Shown here one piece after another: positions 23,627-31,929 of a stretch of 64,000 bases of DNA. The translations under genes were made by a program, and so were the position numbers. The DNA comes from Agromyces bauzanensis (lineage in GTDB: Bacteria; Actinomycetota; Actinomycetes; Actinomycetales; Microbacteriaceae), in NCBI RefSeq assembly GCF_014645655.1, contig NZ_BMMD01000007.1, positions 1 through 64,000 of the forward strand, in the 5' to 3' direction. Positions within the stretch are counted from its first letter, which is position 1, and the number at the start of each line of letters is the position of its first letter. The notes beneath the pieces are model-generated. The model was not told where the DNA came from. It searched no databases and saw nothing but the letters and a program-made list of their open reading frames with translations.

Positions 23627-24974
23627 GCACCCGCTCCCAGTCCGTGACGGCCGTGTCATACGCGGCGAGCTCGACGTCGGCGTTGGTGAGGTAGTGGTCG
23701 ACGACCTCGTCGCCGAAGGCTTCGCGCGCGAGTGCGGATCCGGCGAAGAGGTCGGCCGACTCGCGCAGCGTCGCGGGCACGCGGGCCACGTCGCTCTCGT
23801 AGGCGTTGCCCATGAACACGTCGCCCGGCTCGAGCTCGTTGTCGATGCCGTGCAGGCCGGCCGCGATGAGCGCGGCGACCGCGAGGTACTGGTTCACGTC
23901 CCCGCCGGGCACGCGGTTCTCGACGCGCATGCTGTGCCCGTGGCCGACGACGCGGAGCGCACACGTGCGGTTGTCGAGGCCCCACGCGATGGCGGTCGGT
24001 GCGAAGCTGCCTGGCACGTAGCGCTTGTACGAGTTGATGTTCGGCGCCGAGAACAGGGTGAGCTCGCGCATCGCGGCCACCTGCCCGCCGAGGAAGTGGC
24101 GGAACAGCTTCGAGATGCCGTGCGGGGCATCCGAGTCGCTGAAGACCGCGCCGTCGTCGTCACTGCGCAGCGAGATGTGGATGTGGCAGCTGTTGCCCTC
24201 GCGCTCGTTGAACTTCGCCATGAACGTGAGCGACTTGCCGTGGTGGTCGGCGATCTCCTTCGCCCCGTTCTTGTAGATCGAGTGGTTGTCGCACGTGCCG
24301 AGGGCGTCGGTGTAGCGGAACGCGATCTCCTGCTGGCCGAGATTGCACTCGCCCTTCACGCCCTCGCAGTACATGCCGGCGCCGTCCATGGCGTTGCGGA
24401 TGTCGCGCAGCAGCGGCTCCATGCGGGTCGACGCGAGCAGGGCGTAGTCGATGTTGTAGTCGCTCGCGGGAGTGAGATCGCGATAGCCCTTGCGCCAGGC
24501 GTCGCGGTACGAGTCGTCGAAGACGATGAACTCGAGCTCGGTGCCGACGTAGGCCGTGAGGCCGCGCTCGGCGAGGCGCTCGAGCTGCCGCTGCAGGATG
24601 CGACGTGGAGACGCCTCGACCGGGCGTGCGTCGAGCCACCGCAGGTCGGCCGTGACGAGCGCCGTGGCATCGAGCCAGGGCGCCATTCGGAGCGTCGGGA
24701 GGTCGGGGACGAGCGCCATGTCGCCGTAGCCGCGCTCCCAGCTCGACATCTCGTAGCCGTCGACGGTGTTCATCTCGACGTCGACGGCGAGCAGGTAGTT
24801 GCACGCCTCGGCGCCGTGCTGGGCGATCTCCTCGAGGAAGAGCCTCGCCGAGGAGCGCTTGCCGACGAGTCGGCCCTGCATGTCGGTGAAGGCCACCACC
24901 ACGGTGTCGACGTGGCCGTCGGCCACGGCGCTGCGGAGCTGGTCGAGCGAGAGGTATCCGGTCGGTGCCGACAT
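23607..24974 (-). CDS. Glutamine-synthetase-like gamma-glutamyl amine ligase (GlnA4/PuuA type)
   Basis: ATP-dependent ligase joining glutamate to an amine, the first step of the locus. The 455-residue protein has the GS catalytic fold: LTAYVGTELEFIVFD, GQQEIAFRY, NSCHIHISL (the His/Ile replaces the ammonium-site pattern of true GS), INSYKRYVPGSFAP and the ENRVPGGDVN C-terminal strand. Such GlnA-like enzymes act on putrescine (PuuA), polyamines (GlnA3) or ethanolamine (GlnA4 of Streptomyces coelicolor). The neighbouring ethanolamine-type permease and SDR favour ethanolamine. ATG 24974 has GAGGAGGAG upstream. Confidence 0.9.
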   Translation of the reverse strand: MSAPTGYLSLDQLRSAVADGHVDTVVVAFTDMQGRLVGKRSSARLFLEEIAQHGAEACNYLLAVDVEMNTVDGYEMSSWERGYGDMALVPDLPTLRMAPWLDATALVTADLRWLDARPVEASPRRILQRQLERLAERGLTAYVGTELEFIVFDDSYRDAWRKGYRDLTPASDYNIDYALLASTRMEPLLRDIRNAMDGAGMYCEGVKGECNLGQQEIAFRYTDALGTCDNHSIYKNGAKEIADHHGKSLTFMAKFNEREGNSCHIHISLRSDDDGAVFSDSDAPHGISKLFRHFLGGQVAAMRELTLFSAPNINSYKRYVPGSFAPTAIAWGLDNRTCALRVVGHGHSMRVENRVPGGDVNQYLAVAALIAAGLHGIDNELEPGDVFMGNAYESDVARVPATLRESADLFAGSALAREAFGDEVVDHYLTNADVELAAYDTAVTDWERVRGFERL

Positions 24975-25001
24975 CCGTGAGCTCCTCCTCGAGCGGGTTT
25001 G

Positions 25002-25024
25002 AATGGTCTGCTACGGCGACCATT
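25002..25024. promoter_or_regulatory. Operator copy 1 of the gamma-glutamylation locus
   Basis: AATGGTC and GACCATT form a perfect 7-bp inverted repeat with a 9-bp spacer. It sits 28 bases before the ligase ATG, where it would cover that gene's promoter or start site. TGGTC/GACCA arms suit a FadR-subfamily GntR protein. Confidence 0.65.
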
Positions 25025-25098
25025 ACATCACAGCCGCGGGTGCCCGCGACAGCGCGAAGGTGCCGCAGTTCGACGGTCTCCGTCGGCCGTCCCGAAAA

Positions 25099-25135
25099 AA
25101 AGGTCTGTACGGGCGACCATTGTGCGCCCTATAGT
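25099..25135. promoter_or_regulatory. Operator copy 2 and permease promoter
   Basis: AAAGGTC (25099-25105), a 9-bp spacer and GACCATT (25115-25121) repeat the architecture of copy 1 exactly, with one arm mismatch. TATAGT at 25130-25135 is the permease -10, so the operator covers the -35 region. Both divergent promoters would be controlled together. Confidence 0.65.
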
Positions 25136-25203
25136 CGGGGCCAACCGCATCGCACCCCGCGCCCGCCCCCAAGGCCGCGCGATGAGAGCAAGGGAGCCAT
25201 CGA

Positions 25204-26762
25204 TGGCGAAAGACACCCTCAGGGTCTCGGGAGTGAAGTACACGACCGCCGACTCCGGATACTTCGAGAAACGCGGACTCACCCGCGCCGCGGGCGTGTG
25301 GGGTCTCTGGGGCCTCGCCGTCGCCGCGGTCATCTCCGGCGACTTCTCGGGCTGGAACTTCGGTATCGAATTCGCCGGGTTCGGCGGCATGCTGATCGCC
25401 TTCGTCATCCTCGTCGCCATGTACTACGGCCTCATCTTCTCGATCGGGGAGATGGCCTCGGCCATGCCGCACACGGGCGGGGCGTACTCGTTCTCGCGCG
25501 CGGCGATGGGACCGTGGGGCGGATTCATCACGGGCCTCGCCGAGACGATCGAGTACGTGGCGACGACCGCGGTCATCGTGTACTTCTCCGCGGCGTACGC
25601 GGACGGCATCACGAGCGAGCTGCTCGGCTTCTCCATGGCGCCGTGGATCTGGTGGGTCATCCTCTACCTGGTCTTCATCGGCCTGAACTCGGCGGGCGCG
25701 AACATCTCCTTCAAGTTCGCGATCGTCGTGTCGATCATCTCGATCGGGATCCTGCTCGTCTTCTCGGCCATGGCGCTGTTCTCCGGGCAGTTCGCCTGGG
25801 ACAACCTCTTCGACATCGCCCCTGATGCCGGCCAGACCGCGTTCCTGCCGCACGGCGTATTGCCGATCCTCTTCGCACTGCCGTTCGCGATGTGGTTCTT
25901 CCTCGGCATCGAGGAACTGCCGCTCGCCGCGGAGGAGTCGCACGACCCGGTGCGCGACATCCCGCGTGCCGGCCTCTGGGCACGTGGCACCCTCATCGTC
26001 ACGGGCCTGCTCGTGCTGTTCCTCAACACCGGCGTCATCGGCGCGGAGGCCACGGGCACAGCGGGGGAACCGCTCCTCGACGGATTCCGGGCGATCGTCG
26101 GCGACCAGCTCGCCGCGCTCCTCGCGCTCTTCGCCCTCGTCGGCCTGCTGGCGTCGCTGCAGGGCATCATGTTCGCCTACGGTCGCAACATGTACTCGCT
26201 CTCTCGCGCCGGGTACTACCCGAAGTTCCTCTCCCTCACCGGGGCGCGCCGGACGCCGTGGCTCGCCCTCCTCGCGGGCGGACTCATCGGCTTCGTCGCG
26301 CTCGTCGTGGTGGACGCGGCAGGCGGCGCGGGCGGGGTTGCCGGCGCGATCGTGCTGAACATCGCGGTGTGGGGCGCAGTGCTCGCGTACCTGCTGCAGA
26401 TGGTGGCGTTCGTGATCCTGCGACGTAAGTACCCGAACGCGAAGCGGCCGTACGTGAGCCCGTGGGGCATCCCGGGCGCGGTCGTGGCCGCCGTGATCGC
26501 TGCGCTCATCTTCCTCGGATTCCTGTTGAACCCGACGTTCCTGCCCGCCATCGTCGCGATCATCGTGGTCTACGCGGTCATGCTGCTCGTCTTCGCGCTC
26601 TGGGGCCGGCACCGGCTCATCCTCTCGCCCGAAGAGGAGTACGCGGTCTCGGGCGGCCTGCACGGCGACCCGCAGGCGGAGGGCTACGGCGGCGAGGTCG
26701 AGGCGGAACTCCTCGCAGCCGACGGCGTCGACACGCCGGAAGCCGAGTCCGACAAGGTCTGA
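25204..26762 (+). CDS. Ethanolamine-type APC-family permease
   Basis: Inner-membrane amino acid/polyamine/organocation transporter of 519 residues with 12 predicted helices. The N-terminal third closely follows the ethanolamine permease pattern (VISGDFSGWNFGIEFAGFGG, MPHTGGAYSFSRAAMGPWGG, FITGLAETIEYV), and helix 6-7 has the family's EELPLAAEESHDPVRDIPR. A hydrophilic acidic tail of about 50 residues follows the last helix. It is divergent from the ligase operon and shares its operators. Substrate ethanolamine is inferred from family resemblance and context. Confidence 0.88.
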
Positions 26763-26770
26763 GCAGTGCC

Positions 26771-26803
26771 GACGGGCGGCGAGCGGATGTCTCGCCGCCC
26801 GTC
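26771..26803 (+). terminator. Hairpin terminator after the permease gene
   Basis: GACGGGCGGCGAG and CTCGCCGCCCGTC form a perfect 13-bp stem with a 7-nt loop, 9 bases after the permease stop. There is no T tract, as is common in high-GC actinobacteria. Confidence 0.7.
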
Positions 26804-26884
26804 TCCGCGCGCCCTCGGCGGTAGGCTCGAATCGAATACCAGGCGCGGCGATCCCGCGCGTAACGAGGCAATGGAGCCAACACC

Positions 26885-28405
26885 GTGTCGATGACCCGAC
26901 CCGACCACCTTCCCGAGCACACCATCGCGGAGGAGCATGTGACGAAGCCCGACGAACCGAAGCCGGCCACCCGAATGGAGACCGACTCGCTCGGCACCGT
27001 CGCGGTCCCGGTCGACGCGTACTGGGGCGTGCACACCATGCGCGCACTCGAGAACTTCCCGATCTCGAAGCGTCCGATCTCGGTCTACCCCGAGCTCATC
27101 GTGGCGCTCGCGTCGGTGAAGCAGGCCGCGGCCCGCGCCAATCGCGAGGTCGGCGTCCTGAACGCCGAGAAGGCGGCGTGGATCGACGAGGCATGCCAGC
27201 GCGTCATCGACGGCGATCATCACGACCAGTTCGTCGTGGGCGTGATCCAGGGCGGCGCGGGCACCTCGACCAACATGAACGCGAACGAGGTCATCACGAA
27301 CCTCGCGCTCGAGCTCGCGGGCTACGCCAAGGGCCGCTACGACATCCTGCACCCGATCGACGATGTCAATCGCAGCCAGTCGACGAACGACACGTATCCG
27401 ACCGCCCTGAAGATCTCGCTCGCGTTCTCGCTGAAGACCCTGCTGGCCGAGCTGGAGCTCCTGCGCCAGTCGTTCGGCCGCAAGGCAGACGAGTTCCACG
27501 GCATCCTCAAGGTCGGACGCACCCAGATGCAGGACGCCGTGCCGATGACGCTCGGCCAGGAGTTCCACGGATACGCGACGACCCTGGGTGAGGACCACGC
27601 CCGGCTCACCGAGACGATCTGGCTGCTCTCCGAGATCAACCTCGGCGCCACCGCGATCGGTACGGGCATCACCGCGGATCCGGGCTACGCCGCGGCAGTC
27701 GTGCGGCACCTCCGCGAGATCACGGGACTGGACCTCGAGACTGCACCCGACCTCATCGAGTCGACGAGCGACGCCGGGGTGTTCATGTCGTTCTCGGGCT
27801 CGCTGAAGCGCAGCGCCATCAAGCTCTCGAAGATCTGCAACGACCTGCGCCTGCTCTCCTCGGGGCCGCAGGCGGGACTGGGCGAGATCAACCTGCCGCC
27901 GCGGCAGGCGGGCTCGAGCATCATGCCGGGCAAGGTCAATCCCGTCATCCCCGAGGCGGTGAGCCAGGTGGCCTACGCCATCGCGGGCACGGATGTCACG
28001 GTGACCATGGCCGCCGAGGCCGGCCAGCTGCAGCTCAACGCCTTCGAACCCGTCATCGCGCATTCGCTGCTGCAGTCGATCACGTGGATGCGCCAGGCTT
28101 GCTGGACGCTTCGCGTCAACTGCGTCGACGGCATCACCGCGAACGTCGATCGCCTGAACGCCATGGTCGCGTCGAGCGTCGGCGTCATCACCGCGCTCAT
28201 CCCGTTCATCGGATACACCGCGGCGGCCTCGCTCGCCAAGCAGGCGCTGGCGACAGGCCGGCCGGTGGCAGACCTCGTCGTTGAGGCGGGCCTGATGACG
28301 CGTCACGACGTCGAGCGGCAGCTCGCGCCGTCGCGGCTCTCGGGCATCCACCCGGTCACTCAGGCGATCCCGGTCATCGACCTGCACGGCGAGCCCTCGG
28401 AGTAG
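26885..28405 (+). CDS. aspA: Aspartate ammonia-lyase
   Basis: Converts aspartate to fumarate and ammonia. The 506-residue protein belongs to the class II fumarase/aspartase superfamily: DAYWGVHTMRALENFPIS (AspA-like), VIQGGAGTSTNMNANEV, NRSQSTNDTYP and the signature GSSIMPGKVNPVIPE. The AspA-like N-terminal block supports aspartase over fumarase. GTG 26885 follows ATGGAGCC; an N-terminal extension of about 30 residues precedes the core, so a later start is possible. Its promoter is probably TAGGCT at 26822-26827, with a leader of about 55 nt. Confidence 0.9.
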   Translation: MSMTRPDHLPEHTIAEEHVTKPDEPKPATRMETDSLGTVAVPVDAYWGVHTMRALENFPISKRPISVYPELIVALASVKQAAARANREVGVLNAEKAAWIDEACQRVIDGDHHDQFVVGVIQGGAGTSTNMNANEVITNLALELAGYAKGRYDILHPIDDVNRSQSTNDTYPTALKISLAFSLKTLLAELELLRQSFGRKADEFHGILKVGRTQMQDAVPMTLGQEFHGYATTLGEDHARLTETIWLLSEINLGATAIGTGITADPGYAAAVVRHLREITGLDLETAPDLIESTSDAGVFMSFSGSLKRSAIKLSKICNDLRLLSSGPQAGLGEINLPPRQAGSSIMPGKVNPVIPEAVSQVAYAIAGTDVTVTMAAEAGQLQLNAFEPVIAHSLLQSITWMRQACWTLRVNCVDGITANVDRLNAMVASSVGVITALIPFIGYTAAASLAKQALATGRPVADLVVEAGLMTRHDVERQLAPSRLSGIHPVTQAIPVIDLHGEPSE

Positions 28406-28426
28406 CGCCGGGGCCATCCGGCGTCA

Positions 28427-28490
28427 GGTGTTTCCGTTCCCGCGGGGGGTTGCCCTTGCAGTGGCAACCTGGCGCGCGAATGGAAACACC
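28427..28490. repeat. Long imperfect palindrome downstream of aspA
   Basis: Two 28-nt arms (23 of 28 positions pair by my alignment) surround an 8-nt loop. The outer arms are GGTGTTTCC (28427-28435) and GGAAACACC (28482-28490); the inner arms are GGTTGCC (28448-28454) and GGCAACC (28463-28469). It lies between convergent genes (aspA and the small secreted protein), so a bidirectional terminator is possible, but its length also suits a palindromic repeat element. Confidence 0.6.
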
Positions 28491-28617
28491 GGGCGAGGTT
28501 CGGTTCACGCTGGCGCCGGTGAGCGAGCGGATGCCGCGCCGACGTGTGGCAGCCGCCGGTTCGCCCGGGCCCTGAGGGCCGAGCGGTGACCGACGGCCAC
28601 CGCGCGGAGTGGGCGGG

Positions 28618-29028
28618 TCAGCTCGTCGCGTCGTCCGCCTCGACGTCGTCGGAGCCGGTGTCGCCGGCGTGGTCGCACTCGTGCTCGCCGTCGCCACCCG
28701 CACCGCGCTCACCGCCGATCCTGCCGGCGCCGTCCCCCATGCGCGCCTGGTCGCCATCGCCCGTGCCCTCGCCGTGCGCACCCGACGTGTCATCCGACGC
28801 GCCGGACCCGTATCGGTACTGGTGCTGGCTCTGGTGCTGTGTCTCGGTCGTCGCCGACTCGGCGGCGACCTCCGACGTGCCCGCATCGGCGGCGGCCGCA
28901 CCCATGGTGAGGGTGCCGACGACGGCGGCGCCGGCCAGGCCGGCCATGATCAGGCCGGCCCGCCGTGCGCGGCCGCCTCGCCGCGGCGACATCGCCGCGG
29001 TGGTCGTGGAGTTGCCTTGGTCGTTCAT
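28618..29028 (-). CDS. Small secreted Asp/Gly/His-rich protein, function unknown
   Basis: A 136-residue protein with a basic N-terminus, a hydrophobic segment (AGLIMAGLAGAAVVGTLTMG, about 25-45) that looks like a signal or anchor, and a low-complexity exported part rich in Gly, Asp, Glu, His and Gln (QHQSQHQYRYG). ATG 29028 has AAAGGA at 8 nt, which supports a true gene. The acidic/His content could bind metal ions, but no family is recognised. It is convergent with aspA. Confidence 0.6.
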   Translation of the reverse strand: MNDQGNSTTTAAMSPRRGGRARRAGLIMAGLAGAAVVGTLTMGAAAADAGTSEVAAESATTETQHQSQHQYRYGSGASDDTSGAHGEGTGDGDQARMGDGAGRIGGERGAGGDGEHECDHAGDTGSDDVEADDATS

Positions 29029-29197
29029 GAGGGATCCTTTCGTCCACGGCAGCGGGGAGTTGCCGTGTCTCCACGATCGCGACCTCCGCTATGCGCGACC
29101 AATGGCGACGCGGCGGAAACGCTGGATATCAGGTGGGGACTACCTGAGTCGGAGCCCGCGACTGCGGTCCGACCTCGAGTCGGCTCGAGTCGGCGTG

Positions 29198-29245
29198 CCG
29201 AGTGTGCACTTGGCGCCCCGCGTCGGGCGCCAAGTGCACACTCGG
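29198..29245. repeat. Perfect 20-bp inverted repeat
   Basis: Arms CCGAGTGTGCACTTGGCGCC (29198-29217) and its exact reverse complement (29226-29245) enclose an 8-nt loop. It lies downstream of the FAH gene and upstream of the small secreted gene, both on the minus strand. It could terminate FAH transcription; the perfect pairing and length also suggest a dispersed palindromic element. Confidence 0.65.
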
Positions 29246-29319
29246 CGGAGGGCGGCGCCGAGGCGACCCGGCGGAACCGCCGCACGTCGCGTGGCAGACC
29301 GGGCGCGAGCGCCGTCCCG

Positions 29320-30195
29320 CTAGATCACGCGGCAGTGCGTGGTGAGCGAGCCGATGCCCTCGATGCTGACCGTGACGGTCGAGCCGTCGCGCAGGAACAC
29401 CTGGGGGCTTCGGGAGTATCCCGCGCCGCCGGGGCTGCCCGTGGAGATGAGCGTGCCGGCCGGGATCGTCGCCGATCGCGACAGGTAGGAGATGATCTCG
29501 GCCACCGTGCGCACCATCTCGTTCGTCGAGGCATCCTGCAGGATGCGCCCGTCGAGGTTCGTGGTGAGCCAGAGGTCCTGCGGATCGGGGATCTCGTCGG
29601 CGGTGACCACGACGGGGCCCGTGGGCGTGAAGCCGTCGAACGACTTGCACCGCGACCACTGCGCCTCACTGAACTGCAGGTCGCGCGCCGTGATGTCGTT
29701 GACGACGGTGTAGCCCCACACGTAGTCCAGCGCGTCGCGGACATGCACGCCGCGCGCCGGGCGACCGATGATCACGCCGAGCTCCGCCTCGTAGTCGACC
29801 TGCTTCGTCAGGTCGTCGGGCCAGGTGGTGGTGGCGCCGTGACCGGCGAGCGAGTTCGGCCACAGCGAGAAGACGGTCATGGCCGTCTCGCTTCGGAGCT
29901 TCAGCTCCGAGGCGTGCGCAGCGTAGTTGGCGCCGATCGCGATGACCTGGGCCGGCCGCAGCACGGCCGATGAGTGCCGCACCTCGTGCACGGGCGTGAG
30001 CGAGGCGCCCGCGGCGAGCGCCGTGTCGACGGCCTCGCGCACCTCGGCGAGGCCGCTCGGGCCTTGCTCGATGAGGTCCTGCAGGTCGCGCGGCGGGGTC
30101 TCCATGACCTCGTCGAGGAACAGCGCCGCCTCAGCCACGACCGCCGAGAGTCGAGGGGTCATCTGGCCTTCGACTCTCAGGTGCGCGAACTTCAC
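29320..30195 (-). CDS. Fumarylacetoacetate hydrolase family protein
   Basis: Metal-dependent C-C hydrolase or isomerase of the FAH superfamily, 291 residues. VIAIGANYAAHASEL, then the metal-binding acidic residues in VDYEAELGVIIGR, and VWGYTVVNDITARDLQ and TGSPGGAGYSR are typical of 2-keto-hydroxy acid hydrolases and ureidoglycolate-lyase-like members. The exact substrate is not readable. GTG 30195 lies 6 nt after TAGCCT. No aromatic-degradation cluster is adjacent. Confidence 0.88.
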   Translation of the reverse strand: MKFAHLRVEGQMTPRLSAVVAEAALFLDEVMETPPRDLQDLIEQGPSGLAEVREAVDTALAAGASLTPVHEVRHSSAVLRPAQVIAIGANYAAHASELKLRSETAMTVFSLWPNSLAGHGATTTWPDDLTKQVDYEAELGVIIGRPARGVHVRDALDYVWGYTVVNDITARDLQFSEAQWSRCKSFDGFTPTGPVVVTADEIPDPQDLWLTTNLDGRILQDASTNEMVRTVAEIISYLSRSATIPAGTLISTGSPGGAGYSRSPQVFLRDGSTVTVSIEGIGSLTTHCRVI

Positions 30196-30292
30196 CTCTT
30201 CAGGCTATCGAGCGCCGATCGGGCGAAGCCGTGCGGTATCCACAACGAAGCCGGGTGAGGCCGCGATGGCGTCGACAGCGCCGGCGCGGGGC

Positions 30293-31855
30293 TCAGGACT
30301 GCGCGGGCGTCGCGGCCGCACGCCAGAGGTGCATCGACGCGTAGCTGCGCCACGGGGCCCACCGCAGGCCGGCGACGTCGAGTTCCCTCGCCGTGGCCGG
30401 GAGCCCGAGTCGGGCGGCGCCGTTGCGGAGCGCGAGGTCGCTCGTGAGCAGGATGTCGGGGGCCCGGGTGACCCGCATGGCGAGGTACCCGGCCGTCCAC
30501 GGGCCGATGCCCGGCACCGCGAGCAGGTCGGCGACGAGCTCGTCGCGGTCACGCTCGGGCGCCACCACGAGGTCACCCGAATCGAGCCGGCGCGCCACGT
30601 CGACGATCGTGCGGATGCGCGCCCGGGGCCCGCGCAGCACGGCCTCGCCGCCCTCGGCGATCGCGCCGGCGGTCGGGAAGTGGAGGTCGGGTTCATCGCC
30701 CGAAGCCGACGGCATCCGCTCGCCGAGCTCGGCTGCGAGCCGACCGAGCGCGGTGCGTGCCGATGCCACCGACACCTGCTGCCCGACGAGCGCCCGGAAC
30801 ACGAGCTCGTGCGCGTCGAGGCTTCCGGGCACGCGCATGCCGGGCACCGCCGCGACGGATGCCGCGAGCGCGGGGTCGCCGGAGAGGGCCGCGTCGATCG
30901 CCACGGCGTCGGCATCGAGGTCGAACAGCCGCCGCACCCGCGCCACGAGCGGCGCCAGGTCGGCGAGCGTGGAGAGCCTCGCCTCGACGTCGATGGCCGG
31001 CGCGTGGGCATCGTCGTGCGCCGTGAAGCCGACCAGGGCGGGGCCCCCGGGCAGGCCAAGGGTGCGCCGGTAGGTGCCGGCGTCGGTCGTCTCGACGCCA
31101 GGGAGCATCCGTGCCCGGAGCCAGGCGAACACGCCCGCGGCATCGAACGGCGCCCGCGCGGGCAGGCGCAGCCGCACGATGCCGACCGGATCGGCGGTGG
31201 GGTCCGCCGACGGAGCACCGGGCCCGGTCGACCGTCCGTGCCGGCGAAGCCGCGCCGCTGCCCGCAGCTCGAGGGGGCTGCGCTCGTAGACCTCGCGGAT
31301 GGTGTCGTTGAACTGGCGGACGCTGCCGAAGCCCGACGCGAAGGCGACATCGGCCACTGGCAGCGTCGTGCCGGTGAGCAGCGACCGGGCGGTCTGCGCG
31401 CGGTGCGCGCGCGAGAGGGCGAGCGGCCCGGCACCCAGCTCGGCCGTGAGCACGCGGGCGAGGTGACGCGGCGTGTAGCCGAGGCGTGCCGCGAGCCCAG
31501 GCACCCCTTCGCGCTCGACGACGCCGTCGGCGATGAGGCGCATGGCTCGAGCGGTGAGGTCGTCGCGCAGGTCCCACTGGGGCGATCCGGGCACCGCATC
31601 GGGCAGGCATCGCTTGCACGCGCGGAGGCCCGCCTCGTGCGCTGCGGCGGCCGTGAGGTAGAAGCTCACGTTCGTGGGCTTGGGCGCGACCGCGGGGCAG
31701 CTCGGCCGGCAGTAGATCCCGGTCGAGTGCACGCCCGTGATGAACTGGCCGTCGAAGCGGGCGTCGCGCGACTGCATGGCGCGGTACCGCTCGGCGAACA
31801 CCGGGTCGTCGAGCGGATCGGCGGTGGAGCGAAGGGGGCGCGGTGCCGGAGTCAT
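30293..31855 (-). CDS. Ada-AlkA fusion: methylation-responsive regulator and 3-methyladenine DNA glycosylase
   Basis: A 520-residue repair protein in four parts: an Ada zinc domain (Cys residues in STGIYCRPSCPAV and ACKRCLP, about 45-85; the methyl-phosphotriester acceptor), an AraC-type helix-turn-helix (GVPGLAARLGYTPRHLAR and FASGFGSVRQFNDTIREVY), an AlkA N-terminal domain, and an HhH-GPD glycosylase domain ending VPGIGPWTAGYLAMR with the catalytic Asp in TSDLALRNG. This fusion is well known in actinobacteria. It should remove alkylated purines and activate its own expression. ATG 31855 has GGAGG just before it. Confidence 0.94.
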   Translation of the reverse strand: MTPAPRPLRSTADPLDDPVFAERYRAMQSRDARFDGQFITGVHSTGIYCRPSCPAVAPKPTNVSFYLTAAAAHEAGLRACKRCLPDAVPGSPQWDLRDDLTARAMRLIADGVVEREGVPGLAARLGYTPRHLARVLTAELGAGPLALSRAHRAQTARSLLTGTTLPVADVAFASGFGSVRQFNDTIREVYERSPLELRAAARLRRHGRSTGPGAPSADPTADPVGIVRLRLPARAPFDAAGVFAWLRARMLPGVETTDAGTYRRTLGLPGGPALVGFTAHDDAHAPAIDVEARLSTLADLAPLVARVRRLFDLDADAVAIDAALSGDPALAASVAAVPGMRVPGSLDAHELVFRALVGQQVSVASARTALGRLAAELGERMPSASGDEPDLHFPTAGAIAEGGEAVLRGPRARIRTIVDVARRLDSGDLVVAPERDRDELVADLLAVPGIGPWTAGYLAMRVTRAPDILLTSDLALRNGAARLGLPATARELDVAGLRWAPWRSYASMHLWRAAATPAQS

Positions 31856-31929
31856 TCCTCCAGCGTCGCATGCGCCGCCGACATCGACTGGCGGAAATCG
31901 GACATCGCCGGCCTCGCTAGGGTGGATGG

